Shown: in pieces, positions 22,330 to 30,367 of the stretch
Position numbering within the stretch: the first letter of the stretch is position 1
Layout: each line of letters begins with the position of its first letter
Source: Paenibacillus whitsoniae
Lineage (GTDB): Bacteria; Bacillota; Bacilli; Paenibacillales; NBRC-103111
Assembly: GCF_003955665.1 (NCBI RefSeq)
Contig: NZ_RXHU01000101.1
Span: 1-35,173 of the forward strand
DNA: 35,173 nt
Reading direction: 5' to 3'
Program-made: the position numbers and the translations under genes
Notes under the pieces: model-generated
Databases searched by the model: none
Told to the model about the DNA's origin: nothing
The model's input: only the letters and a program-made list of their open reading frames with translations

Positions 22330-22517
22330 ATGAACTGGAAAACCTCCCGTTCATTTGCGGAAAAACGCAATCCTGCGAGAATGAACTGGAAAACTTCCAG
22401 TCTATTTCGAGTATAGGCCAATTATTGAGCTGCGGAGCTCAAATGAGATGGAGCTTTTCCAGTTTATCACTTCCTTTCGCGTGGAAAGCTGAATATGAAC
22501 GGGAGGAATTCCAGTTG
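22330..22517. repeat. Four degenerate copies of an ATGAACTGGAaaaYTCCRGTTCAT palindromic repeat
   Basis: Copies at 22330-22354, 22381-22405, about 22448-22467 and 22494-22517 share the pattern ATGAAC-GGA...TCC-GTTCAT, an imperfect palindrome with mutual substitutions. Spacing is irregular (51, about 67 and 46 bases). They fill the gap between anmK and the glutamate-synthase-like gene. No ORF with a ribosome binding site is present. They look like a dispersed intergenic palindromic repeat family. Confidence 0.55.
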
Positions 22518-22531
22518 GCTGAGCCAGAATG

Positions 22532-22592
22532 GATGAGCTGAGCTGGATGAGCTGAGCTGAGCGGAATGTGCTAGGTGGAATGTGCTGGGTGC
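22532..22592. repeat. Short tandem repeats
   Basis: GATGAGCTGAGCTG occurs twice in tandem (22532-22545 and 22546-22559), followed by two copies of GGAATGTGCT(A/G)GGTG (from 22563). These look like replication slippage products in non-coding DNA. Nothing else is seen between here and the anmK terminator. Confidence 0.75.
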
Positions 22593-22645
22593 GGGCCTTT
22601 ATGTGAATAGGACATAGAAAGCTTTGAGCCATTTTCCAACAAGAC

Positions 22646-22681
22646 AAAAAGCCTGCCCCGTCGTCTAAGACGGTGCAAGCT
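22646..22681 (-). terminator. Rho-independent terminator of the peptidoglycan-sugar operon
   Basis: AGCCTGC-CCGTC (22650-22662) pairs with GACGG-GCAAGCT (up to 22681), with one G-U pair and one internal mismatch, followed by T-run on the minus strand (22646-22650). It is 18 bases after the anmK stop and ends the ten-gene operon. Confidence 0.88.
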
Positions 22682-22699
22682 ATGACATGCTGTGCCCCC

Positions 22700-23902
22700 T
22701 TACGGCAGCGCCAGTTTACCCATGATGGTCGGCCGGTCGGCACCGGTGGCCGACGGCAGGTTGTTCGGCACGCCGTGAATCCAGTCGTTGCCGAGCAACG
22801 CAAACAGGATCGCTTCCTTCGCGTCGCCGGAAATGCCGAACGCATCGGACGTGGTGATCGCCTGCTGCGGCAGCAGCGCCTGCAGCATGGCGAGCAGTGT
22901 GCGGTTGCGCGCGCCGCCGCCGCTGACGATCACTTCCGCGATTTCCATCCGCGGAAGGATGAAAGCCTCATACGCGCGCGCGATCGAATGCGCGGTGAAC
23001 GCCGTGGCTGTCGCGACGATGTCGTCGGGCGACAGGCCTTGCGCCTGCACGCCGGCGAGCCACGCCAGCGTGTAGGCTTTGCCGAACAGCTCCCGCCCCG
23101 TGGTCTTGGGCGGGAGCTGAGCGAAGTACGGATGTGCGAGCATCTGCTCGAGCACATCCGCCTGCACCTTGCCGCGCGCCGCCCATGCGCCGTCGGCGTC
23201 GTAGGCGAGCTGTCCGCCGGACAGCTCGTGCACGACTTGATCTAGGACCATGTTCCCCGGTCCTGTGTCAAAGGCAATCAGCTCGGCGTCTTCCACGCGA
23301 GCTGTCTCGCCCATGGCCGGGATCGCCGTGCAATTGCCGATCCCGCCGATGTTTTGCAGGATGCGGCCCTTCGCCGCGTCCCGGAACAAGATCAGGTCGC
23401 CGTAAGGTGCAAGCGGCGCCCCCTGTCCGCCGACCGCCATATCGGCGGTGCGGAAATCGCCGACAACGGGGCGGCCCGTCCGTTTGGCGAGCACAGACAA
23501 ATCGCCGATTTGCAGCGTCGATTTCGGTAAGTACGCATTCGCGGCATCCGCGAGCGGGATATGCCACACGGTTTGCCCGTGCGAGGAGATCAGATCAATC
23601 TCCTCCATCTTCATCCCGGCGAGCTCCGCCGTCCGCAGCACCGCCTCGGCAAACTTCTCCGCCATGACGACGTTCATGCCGCATACCTGCGCAACGTCCG
23701 AATGCTCGACGGAGCACAACGCCTTCAACTTCTCCCGCAGCTCCTCGTCGTAGGAGAAGCTTTCAAAATGCAACGGCTGCACCTTCGCGTTCATGCCGCA
23801 GCCATCAATGCGCACGATGGCAACGTCGATGCCGTCCAGCGACGTGCCGGACATGAGACCGGCGACAACCAGACTTTTTTTCTCCAGCAGTTGACGTAGC
23901 AT
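22700..23902 (-). CDS. anmK: Anhydro-N-acetylmuramic acid kinase AnmK, 400 aa
   Basis: ATG at 23902 overlaps the nagZ stop by one base (TGATG) and follows GGGAGGGG by eight bases. Motifs: GLMSGTSLDGIDVA (15-28), SSHGQTVWH, RTADMAVGGQGAPL, LQNIGGIGN and FDTGPGNMVLD, all typical of AnmK. The enzyme hydrolyses the 1,6-anhydro ring of anhydroMurNAc and phosphorylates it with ATP to MurNAc-6-phosphate, the substrate of MurQ encoded at the other end of this operon. Anhydro sugars arise from lytic transglycosylases, so the cell seems to salvage both hydrolytic and transglycosylase products. Length is near 370-400 as usual. Local GC is high. Confidence 0.95.
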   Translation of the reverse strand: MLRQLLEKKSLVVAGLMSGTSLDGIDVAIVRIDGCGMNAKVQPLHFESFSYDEELREKLKALCSVEHSDVAQVCGMNVVMAEKFAEAVLRTAELAGMKMEEIDLISSHGQTVWHIPLADAANAYLPKSTLQIGDLSVLAKRTGRPVVGDFRTADMAVGGQGAPLAPYGDLILFRDAAKGRILQNIGGIGNCTAIPAMGETARVEDAELIAFDTGPGNMVLDQVVHELSGGQLAYDADGAWAARGKVQADVLEQMLAHPYFAQLPPKTTGRELFGKAYTLAWLAGVQAQGLSPDDIVATATAFTAHSIARAYEAFILPRMEIAEVIVSGGGARNRTLLAMLQALLPQQAITTSDAFGISGDAKEAILFALLGNDWIHGVPNNLPSATGADRPTIMGKLALP

Positions 23903-25557
23903 CACGCGTTCCCCTCCCAGCGCCAGCCAGCCGGGAAAGCGTCGCTAAGCGACACCGGCAGTCGCCCTTTCATCGGCAGCTCGCCAAGTAAGCAGCGAGC
24001 CGTGCTTTGCAGCGCTAGCGGCCGGCTCTCGTAGGCCGCGACGAATGTGGATGCGTCCGCAGGCAGCTCCAGCAGGTCGTACGGCACACGCAGCGCGACG
24101 ACGATGAGCGGCTTGCCGAGCGCTTGCAGCGCGCGCAGCAGCTCGCCTTGCGGCGCATGGAATCTTGCGTTGTACGTCCCGATTACGATCTGCGCCACGT
24201 CCGCAGCAGCGGCTTCCGCCAGCACCGCCGCATGCTCATCGGCGACGGCGGCCAGCGGCAGCACGCGGTCGACAACCTCGAGGCCGCGATCTGCCAGCGC
24301 AGCGCCCAGGCTCGATGCGGCGTAAGCTTCGTCGACGCCGGACGATACGGCCGCCGCGACGGTGATCGCGAGCGTCCGCACGCGTCTCAGCGGGAGCAGG
24401 CCCTGCTCGTCCTTGACGAGCGTGACGGACGCTTCGCTGAGACGCTGGGCGACCGCGCGGTGCGCTTCGGTCGCCAAAGCCTCGGACGCAGCGCTGGCCG
24501 GCTGCGCCCCCACCAAGCCGCGGCGCGTTTTCAGCGCCAGCAGCCGCGCCACCGACGCGTCGATGCGCGCTTCGCTGATGCGCCCATCCTGCACCGCCTG
24601 CTCGATCGCATCGATCGCGCCGAGCTGCAAATCCATGCGATGGCTGATCAGGACCAGATCAGCCCCGGCTTCGATCGCCATCACGCTGGCGGCGACCGTT
24701 CCGTAATGGACGGCGATGGCGTTCATTTCCATGCAATCCGTCATGATGACGCCGTCGAAGCCGAGCTCTTCCCGCAGCAAGCCGGTAAGCACCGCTTTCG
24801 ACAGCGTCGCCGGACGCTTCTCTGGCTCAAATGCCGGAAAATAAATATGCGACGACATGATCGCATCAACGCCATGCCCGATCGCTTTGACGAAAGGAAC
24901 TAGCTCCAGCGAACGAATCCGCGCCTGATCGTGCGCAATCGTCGGTAAATCCAGATGCGAGTCTACGCTCGTATCGCCATGACCCGGAAAATGCTTTGCC
25001 GTCGCGACGACGTTCGCATCCTGATACCCTTGAACCGCACGCACACCGAAATCCGCGACAAGCTCAGCCGATTCGCCAAACGAACGCACGCCGATGACGG
25101 GATTCTTCGAGTTATTGTTCACATCCAGCACCGGCGCAAAGTTCAGGTTAATGCCAAGCGCCCGCAGCTCTCGGCCCGAGATGTAAGCCGATGCATAGGC
25201 GGCTTCGTGATTCAACGCTTGATCGCCTTCTTGTTCCCCCATCGCGCCTGCCGCCAAAGCCATCTGCCCCGGCATCAACGCGACGCCTTCGGTAATCCGG
25301 GCTACCATCCCGCCTTCCTGATCGATGGATACCCAGAGCGGCCACGTATCCGACGCTGCCGCAAGCTGCTGCACCTCGTTCGACAGCGCGGCAACCTGCT
25401 CAATGTTCTCCACATTGCGTGCAAAATAAATGACGCCGCCCACATGATGCTCTTGAATGAGTTCCTTCACACGTTCCGTAGACGCCGTGCCTTCAAAGCC
25501 GCAGAGCAGCATTTGACCGATTTTTTCCCGGAGCGTCATTTCTTCTAGTTTTTTCAT
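23902..25557 (-). CDS. nagZ: Beta-N-acetylglucosaminidase NagZ (GH3), cytoplasmic, 551 aa
   Basis: ATG at 25557 is nine bases after AAGGGGAG; an ATG ten codons earlier overlaps the kinase gene. The GH3 signature KHFPGHGDTSVDSH (188-201) provides the His/Asp acid-base dyad, and the nucleophile is Asp274 in IMTDCMEMNAI. SIDQEGG (78-84) is also typical. After the barrel (to about 350) there is a C-terminal alpha/beta sandwich domain, as in Gram-positive NagZ. No signal peptide is present, unlike the exported NagZ of Bacillus subtilis, so it should remove GlcNAc from imported GlcNAc-MurNAc fragments inside the cell. It overlaps anmK and follows the kinase by 26 bases. Confidence 0.93.
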   Translation of the reverse strand: MKKLEEMTLREKIGQMLLCGFEGTASTERVKELIQEHHVGGVIYFARNVENIEQVAALSNEVQQLAAASDTWPLWVSIDQEGGMVARITEGVALMPGQMALAAGAMGEQEGDQALNHEAAYASAYISGRELRALGINLNFAPVLDVNNNSKNPVIGVRSFGESAELVADFGVRAVQGYQDANVVATAKHFPGHGDTSVDSHLDLPTIAHDQARIRSLELVPFVKAIGHGVDAIMSSHIYFPAFEPEKRPATLSKAVLTGLLREELGFDGVIMTDCMEMNAIAVHYGTVAASVMAIEAGADLVLISHRMDLQLGAIDAIEQAVQDGRISEARIDASVARLLALKTRRGLVGAQPASAASEALATEAHRAVAQRLSEASVTLVKDEQGLLPLRRVRTLAITVAAAVSSGVDEAYAASSLGAALADRGLEVVDRVLPLAAVADEHAAVLAEAAAADVAQIVIGTYNARFHAPQGELLRALQALGKPLIVVALRVPYDLLELPADASTFVAAYESRPLALQSTARCLLGELPMKGRLPVSLSDAFPAGWRWEGNA

Positions 25558-25583
25558 GCCGTAAAGCTCCCCTTTCCACTCGT

Positions 25584-26510
25584 TCATGCTTGCGCGGCTT
25601 CCAGTCGGTTAAGCGCCATCCGAACAGCGCCGCTGGCCGCATCTTTTTTCGCTTCAATACAAGAAAGCTCAGGATACCTTTCCTTTATACGCTCGGCAAA
25701 ACCTTGCCGAATTTCTCGATTCTGGAGCAGTACACTGCCTGCCATCGCCAGGCTTCCCGTTTGCATGGACAGCTTCTCGATCACCGGTGCTGCCATGGTT
25801 GCGAGCGCCTCTGCATGTTTGGCCGCAATCGCCCACGCAGCTGAATCTCCCAGCTCACAAGCTTTACCCAAAATCGGGGCCAGCGCCGCAATATCTTTTT
25901 TATTCGTAGACTTGTTATAGACAAACCCGACAATCTCCTGGACTGAGGCGAGCCCGAGCTGCTCGTACACCATGCCGGAGATGACCGTTTCCGGAATTCG
26001 CCCATCATGAGCCTGGACTGTCGCGGACAGCAGATCGCGTCCGATGGCATAACCGCTGCCCTCATCGTCGATCAGGTGCCCGTAGCCGCCGGAGCGCACC
26101 GATTCGCCCGCTTTTTTTTTGCCGTAACAGATCGACCCTGTTCCTGCGATCACAATGATCCCGACCTCGCTGTCATGCGCCCCGCAAAGCGCGGTTTCCT
26201 GATCGCCGGTTATGAGCAGCCCGCCTTCGTAGCCGCACGCTCTCACATTGGCTTCCAAACGTGCACGAACCGTCGGGTTGCTGACACCCGCCGCCCCGAT
26301 CACGATCTGCTTGCAAGGGTCAAGCCCGCCGCACGCTCCTGCAATCCCCGCAAAAATATCTTGAAAGCTGCGCCGAATGCTTTCCTCGTCCTGCCCGTTG
26401 TAGTTGATCGCTCCGGAGGTAAATGTATGGACCAACAAGCCGTTCTCATCCGCAATTTTCACTGACGTTTTCGTGCCTCCGCCATCCAGTCCCGCTACAA
26501 ATCGTCTCAC
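25584..26510 (-). CDS. BadF/BadG-type N-acetylmuramic acid / N-acetylglucosamine kinase (MurK-like), 308 aa
   Basis: GTG start at 26510 behind GGAAGAGGTGG. Residues 9-15 DGGGTKT (phosphate 1 loop) and IVIAGTGSICYGKK (phosphate 2) with GGYGHLIDDEGSGYAIG are hallmarks of the BadF/BadG/BcrA/BcrD ATPase family that includes GlcNAc kinase and the Clostridium MurK, which phosphorylates both GlcNAc and MurNAc at O6. Here it lies between namZ-like and nagZ genes, which release MurNAc and GlcNAc. It thus supplies MurNAc-6-P to MurQ and GlcNAc-6-P to amino-sugar catabolism. Whether it takes one or both sugars is not visible in the sequence. Confidence 0.88.
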   Translation of the reverse strand: MRRFVAGLDGGGTKTSVKIADENGLLVHTFTSGAINYNGQDEESIRRSFQDIFAGIAGACGGLDPCKQIVIGAAGVSNPTVRARLEANVRACGYEGGLLITGDQETALCGAHDSEVGIIVIAGTGSICYGKKKAGESVRSGGYGHLIDDEGSGYAIGRDLLSATVQAHDGRIPETVISGMVYEQLGLASVQEIVGFVYNKSTNKKDIAALAPILGKACELGDSAAWAIAAKHAEALATMAAPVIEKLSMQTGSLAMAGSVLLQNREIRQGFAERIKERYPELSCIEAKKDAASGAVRMALNRLEAAQA

Positions 26511-26536
26511 GCTTCCACCTCTTCCTGCACTAGATC

Positions 26537-27679
26537 TTACTTATATAAATGATAAGCTGCTTTCATTGTCGCAAATGTGGTGCTCTCCGCTTGAAACTTC
26601 TCCAATAGCTCCGCCAGGCCGACTTCCTCGTTCCGATACACATTGTCACCGCACAGCAAATCGATGAAAGGCCGTGAACCTTCCCGGAGCGGCGGCAGGA
26701 ATTCAAACGCCTCATAGTTGTTCTTGATCGTATACATCAGTGTCACGCCTGTCTCAAACGGCCGAACCGCCTGTTTGTCAAGCACGTGAATCTGAACGCC
26801 GCTGCAATTTTCGCCGAGATGCTTCGACGTCGTCGGTTTGAAATGAATCGGCCTGAACCAGACGCCCGGCAGTTTCTTCGCGTTCATCTCATCCGCCAGC
26901 CGCTGTCCGTCGATGTACGGCGCGCCAATGGCCTCGAACGGCACCGTCGTGCCGCGTCCTTCCGACATGTTCGTGCCTTCAAACACGCATGTCCCCGGAT
27001 ACATGAGCGCTGTTTCATATCTTGGCAATCCCAAGGACGGCATGATCCACTCGCGACCGGTTTCCGGAAACCGCATGCTGCGGGACCATCCTTCACAAGG
27101 CACAACATGTAAATCGCAGCCCCACTTCATTTGGTCGTTCGCCATCAAGGCCAATTCTCCTGCCGTCAAGCCATAACGCACCGCAAGCGGATAGTTGCCA
27201 ACAAACGATTGAAAGCCTTCTTTTAACACATTGCCTTCTACCGTAATGCCGTCCAGCGGATTAATGCGGTCGAGCACGACGAACGGCTTGCCCGCCTTCG
27301 CGCAATCTTCAATCGCGTAAAGCATCGTATAAATAAACGTATAATACCGTGTGCCGACATCCTGAATATCGTACACAATCATGTCGACGCTATCCAACAT
27401 TTCCGACGTGAGTCGTTTGGAATCCTTGCGATACAAACTGTATACCGGAACGCCTGTGATCGGGTCGAGATACGTATCGACGAACGCACCGGCCGCTTGA
27501 TCGCCGCGCACGCCGTGCTCTGGCGAGAAGAGAGCCGCCAGCTCGAATTGTTCATGCAAAACTTGAATCGTAGAGACAAAGTCTTTCGTCAGTCCCGTCG
27601 GTGCGGTAATCAGGCCGAGCCGCTTTCCTTTAAAAAGATGAGCATATTGTTCGATGCGGTCAATGCCGTTCAGTATCAT
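26537..27679 (-). CDS. namZ: NamZ-like exo-beta-N-acetylmuramidase (DUF1343), cytoplasmic, 380 aa
   Basis: The ATG at 27679 follows GAGG by seven bases. Family marks are LFSPEHGVRG (SPEHG at 52-56, with the conserved Glu54), DIQDVGTRYYTFIYTM, VVLDRINPL and MYPGTCVFEGTNMSEGRGT, matching DUF1343/YbbC. NamZ removes MurNAc from the non-reducing end of glycan fragments. The Bacillus subtilis protein is exported; this one has no signal peptide and should act in the cytoplasm. It pairs logically with NagZ: together they can break MurNAc-GlcNAc chains from either sugar. About 100 bases without a visible signal separate it from the deacetylase gene. Confidence 0.9.
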   Translation of the reverse strand: MILNGIDRIEQYAHLFKGKRLGLITAPTGLTKDFVSTIQVLHEQFELAALFSPEHGVRGDQAAGAFVDTYLDPITGVPVYSLYRKDSKRLTSEMLDSVDMIVYDIQDVGTRYYTFIYTMLYAIEDCAKAGKPFVVLDRINPLDGITVEGNVLKEGFQSFVGNYPLAVRYGLTAGELALMANDQMKWGCDLHVVPCEGWSRSMRFPETGREWIMPSLGLPRYETALMYPGTCVFEGTNMSEGRGTTVPFEAIGAPYIDGQRLADEMNAKKLPGVWFRPIHFKPTTSKHLGENCSGVQIHVLDKQAVRPFETGVTLMYTIKNNYEAFEFLPPLREGSRPFIDLLCGDNVYRNEEVGLAELLEKFQAESTTFATMKAAYHLYK

Positions 27680-27778
27680 GTCAGCGCCTCGTTCCTGCGA
27701 TATAGTTTAATGAAGAAAAGCCCCTGCTCGAGCCATCGAATCGGAAAAACGGCTGCGTGCAGAGGCGGTTAGGATGGC

Positions 27779-28486
27779 CTATAATTCAGTTTTAAGAACA
27801 CGCATATTTTCTTCCGGAATCATAAACGTCTGCGCATATTGCTTGCGAGCTTCAATACCGCGAACGCGCATCAAATGCTTGTAGTACTCCAGGTAAGGGA
27901 ACGATTTGCTGCCGGTGATGAACCAATGCGTAGAAGCCGCTTTGACCCATAGATCAAACGCTTCCTGGTCGAAATCCACATAAACGTAAGGACGGTAGTC
28001 GACGGCATCCTCCCAGTTCTCGGCATAGTACAGACGCTGGGCAAAATGGGCAGGAAGCTCCCGCTCAAAGGAAGCAAGCGCTGCAAAAAAACGGGCATCA
28101 TTGACAATGCGATGCGTCGTCATATGATCCTTGTGCATGGAGTTTTTCCAGTGGGTGATGATCACATTCGGCTTCACTTTTCGGATCACATCCGCCACAC
28201 GGAAGCGCATCTCGGTGCTGTCCTCCAGCTCGCCGTCCGGAATATCGTCGAACACATACGCTTCGCCGCCAAGCATTTCAGCAAACGTGTGCGCTTCCCG
28301 CACTTTTTGCGCGTGATACTCTTTCATATCCTGTCCAGCCGGTACGCCTCGTTCGCCTGCGGTTAGAGCCAGTGTCGCAATGCGGTCTCCTTTGAGCGAG
28401 TGGCTGGCAAGCACGCCTCCTGCCGTTAACTCTGCATCCCCTACATGGCCACCAATGGCCAGAATCGTCATCTGCTGTTCACTCAT
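27779..28486 (-). CDS. PIG-L family N-acetyl-sugar deacetylase, 235 aa
   Basis: The zinc site is recognisable as GGHVGDAEL (about residues 12-20) and MHKDHMTTH (about 116-124). In most PIG-L enzymes the first motif reads HPDDxE; here the second Asp (metal ligand) is kept but the first Asp, which serves as the general base in MshB, is Gly. Related LALTAGERG and PDGELEDS blocks support the family. It probably acts on a small amino sugar; in this operon GlcNAc, MurNAc or a disaccharide are candidates. It is cytoplasmic. It begins six bases after the acetyltransferase gene, an enzyme with the opposite chemistry. Confidence 0.85.
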   Translation of the reverse strand: MSEQQMTILAIGGHVGDAELTAGGVLASHSLKGDRIATLALTAGERGVPAGQDMKEYHAQKVREAHTFAEMLGGEAYVFDDIPDGELEDSTEMRFRVADVIRKVKPNVIITHWKNSMHKDHMTTHRIVNDARFFAALASFERELPAHFAQRLYYAENWEDAVDYRPYVYVDFDQEAFDLWVKAASTHWFITGSKSFPYLEYYKHLMRVRGIEARKQYAQTFMIPEENMRVLKTEL

Positions 28487-28492
28487 GGCTGA

Positions 28493-29458
28493 TTAAAACT
28501 CCCTTCGCATGACAGAAAATTGTTTTACCGTCGTAAAGCCGGCTTTCTCGTAAATGCGGATCGCAGGGTTCGTACTGCCCGTATATAGCGACATGTACGG
28601 CGTCCCGATCGCTTGAAAAGCTTCGCACAGCTTATAGAATAAGATGCTGCCGAGCCCGTGCCCTTCATGGTCGGGATGGACCCCAATCCCGGCGAAATAG
28701 CCTCTGCCGTTCGCCTGCTTGATGACAGGGCCGGCAAAACCGACAACTTTGCCATGATGAGCGGCAATGACGACCGGCACACCGTTAGCGGTTGCCGCAC
28801 CGATCTCCTTTTGCCATAACGGATTGTCAAAACCTTGCAGCATGTCATGGACACCCTGATGTTTCTCGGCATCGAACAACGCTACCGTATAGCCTTCCAC
28901 GGCTGCTTTCCGCTCCTTCGCCACACTCTCTTCGGGCATGACAAAGTTGTCGAGGTTCAAATACATGGCGCATTCCTTCGCTCGTTCCACGTAACCTGCG
29001 CCAAGCAAATAGGCATACAGCTTACTGTCTACCGGCACGCCCGGCGCATTGTTATGCTCATGTTTCGGTGTGTTCGGAATATACCATGGGAGCATCATCG
29101 GGTTGAAGAAAAGTACGTCCCCTTGCTTTTTGCCCCGCTCTTGAAAGCGTCCTTCCAAAGCTTGCAGCAGATCTGCATAATTCGCTTCGGTTTGATAACC
29201 GTCTGCCAGGACAATGCAAGTGATGTACCCTGCTTTGTCCCCAATTGGGAGATCGTCTCCCGTGCAGCCGCAGGCAAAACCGACGACATGCGTTTGATCC
29301 AGCAGCACGAACGTATTCAATTCGTCCCAATACGCATTGTCCGTGAATATATGCCGAAAGCTTTCGTCATCCAGCTCCTTGTAGGCGTCTTTCACGGCTT
29401 CCTTGTTCCACAAAGCGATGACGTCTTGCGTATACTTGTCTTCCCAAGTGACTATCAT
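28493..29458 (-). CDS. Tandem-GNAT N-acetyltransferase (GlmA-like candidate), 321 aa
   Basis: Start ATG 29458, eight bases after GGGGGAGG. Two GNAT folds are joined: the N-terminal half (to about 160, with VVGFACGC and YITCIVLADGYQ) is degenerate, and the C-terminal half carries the acetyl-CoA site GIGVHPDHEGHGLGSILF and IYEKAGF. Clostridium peptidoglycan-recycling clusters contain a GNAT (GlmA) that N-acetylates glucosamine and glucosaminides beside MurK and NagZ. By context this protein may do the same, restoring acetyl groups on de-N-acetylated muropeptide sugars so that NagZ and NamZ can cut them. The assignment rests on context and domain type only. Confidence 0.75.
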   Translation of the reverse strand: MIVTWEDKYTQDVIALWNKEAVKDAYKELDDESFRHIFTDNAYWDELNTFVLLDQTHVVGFACGCTGDDLPIGDKAGYITCIVLADGYQTEANYADLLQALEGRFQERGKKQGDVLFFNPMMLPWYIPNTPKHEHNNAPGVPVDSKLYAYLLGAGYVERAKECAMYLNLDNFVMPEESVAKERKAAVEGYTVALFDAEKHQGVHDMLQGFDNPLWQKEIGAATANGVPVVIAAHHGKVVGFAGPVIKQANGRGYFAGIGVHPDHEGHGLGSILFYKLCEAFQAIGTPYMSLYTGSTNPAIRIYEKAGFTTVKQFSVMRREF

Positions 29459-29488
29459 GCTGCGATCCTCCCCCATGCGCGGCGGCGA

Positions 29489-30349
29489 TCAGCCTTTGAC
29501 CGCACCGACCGTAACGCCTTCCAAGAAGTACTTTTGCAAGCTGAAGAACAGAATGAACATCGGCAAAGCCGAGATTGTCGCTCCGGCCATCATCGGCGCA
29601 ATGAACGTCGTGTTGGCGAAGCGGAAGTTTTTCAGACCGACTTGAATCGTCTGCATATCCATCGTGTTCGTGACCAGCAGCGGCCAGAAGAACGTATTCC
29701 AGCTGTCCATGAACGTTAGAATCGCCATTACGGCAAGCACCGTTTTGGACAGTGGCAGGATGATCCGCCAATAAATGGTGAACTGGCTGCAGCCTTCAAT
29801 TTTGGCGCTTTCCATAATTTCATTCGGAATAGAGCTCATGAATTGCTTGGCGAGAAAAATATTATAAACGGTTACGATTCCCGGCATAATCAGCGCCGTA
29901 TACGTATTCTGAAGTTCAAATACGTTGACGATGAGAATATACAAAGGAACCTGTGTCACTTGATACGGAATCATCATGGACACGAGCAGGATGGAGAACA
30001 GCACGCCTCTTCCTTTAAAACGGAGCTTGGAGAATGCGAAGCCGGCCATACTCGCGAAGATGACGTTGGACACCATCACCGACGTTGCCACAATCAAAGA
30101 GTTCAGAAGCCATCTGTAGGAAAATTCGCTAAAATCAAAGAAAAACTTGAAGGATGCGAAAGTCATCTTACTAGGCAAAATCGAATAAGACACAGCACCT
30201 GCTTCTACCGGGTCCGCGAAGGACGAAATGACCATGAAGTAAATCGGAAATACCGTCGCCAGAGCAAAAAGCAGAAGGGCGATAAAAATAATGGTGTTGC
30301 GCGACTTGCGTACGCCGGGTTTCCCCGCGTGATTGCTGTAAAGAGCCAT
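29489..30349 (-). CDS. Carbohydrate ABC transporter permease (MalG type), 286 aa
   Basis: Six predicted membrane segments, with the EAA loop ESAKIEGCSQFTIYWRIILPLSKT before the last two. The N-terminus (SRNTIIFIALLLFALATVFPIYFMVISSF) and the C-terminal QKYFLEGVTVGAVKG end are typical of CUT1-family MalG-like permeases. It follows the MalF-type gene by 18 bases and precedes the acetyltransferase by 30. No ATPase gene is present in the operon, so a shared MsmX-like ATPase elsewhere is expected, as is common in Firmicutes. Confidence 0.94.
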   Translation of the reverse strand: MALYSNHAGKPGVRKSRNTIIFIALLLFALATVFPIYFMVISSFADPVEAGAVSYSILPSKMTFASFKFFFDFSEFSYRWLLNSLIVATSVMVSNVIFASMAGFAFSKLRFKGRGVLFSILLVSMMIPYQVTQVPLYILIVNVFELQNTYTALIMPGIVTVYNIFLAKQFMSSIPNEIMESAKIEGCSQFTIYWRIILPLSKTVLAVMAILTFMDSWNTFFWPLLVTNTMDMQTIQVGLKNFRFANTTFIAPMMAGATISALPMFILFFSLQKYFLEGVTVGAVKG

Positions 30350-30367
30350 GATTGTTATCCCCCTCTC

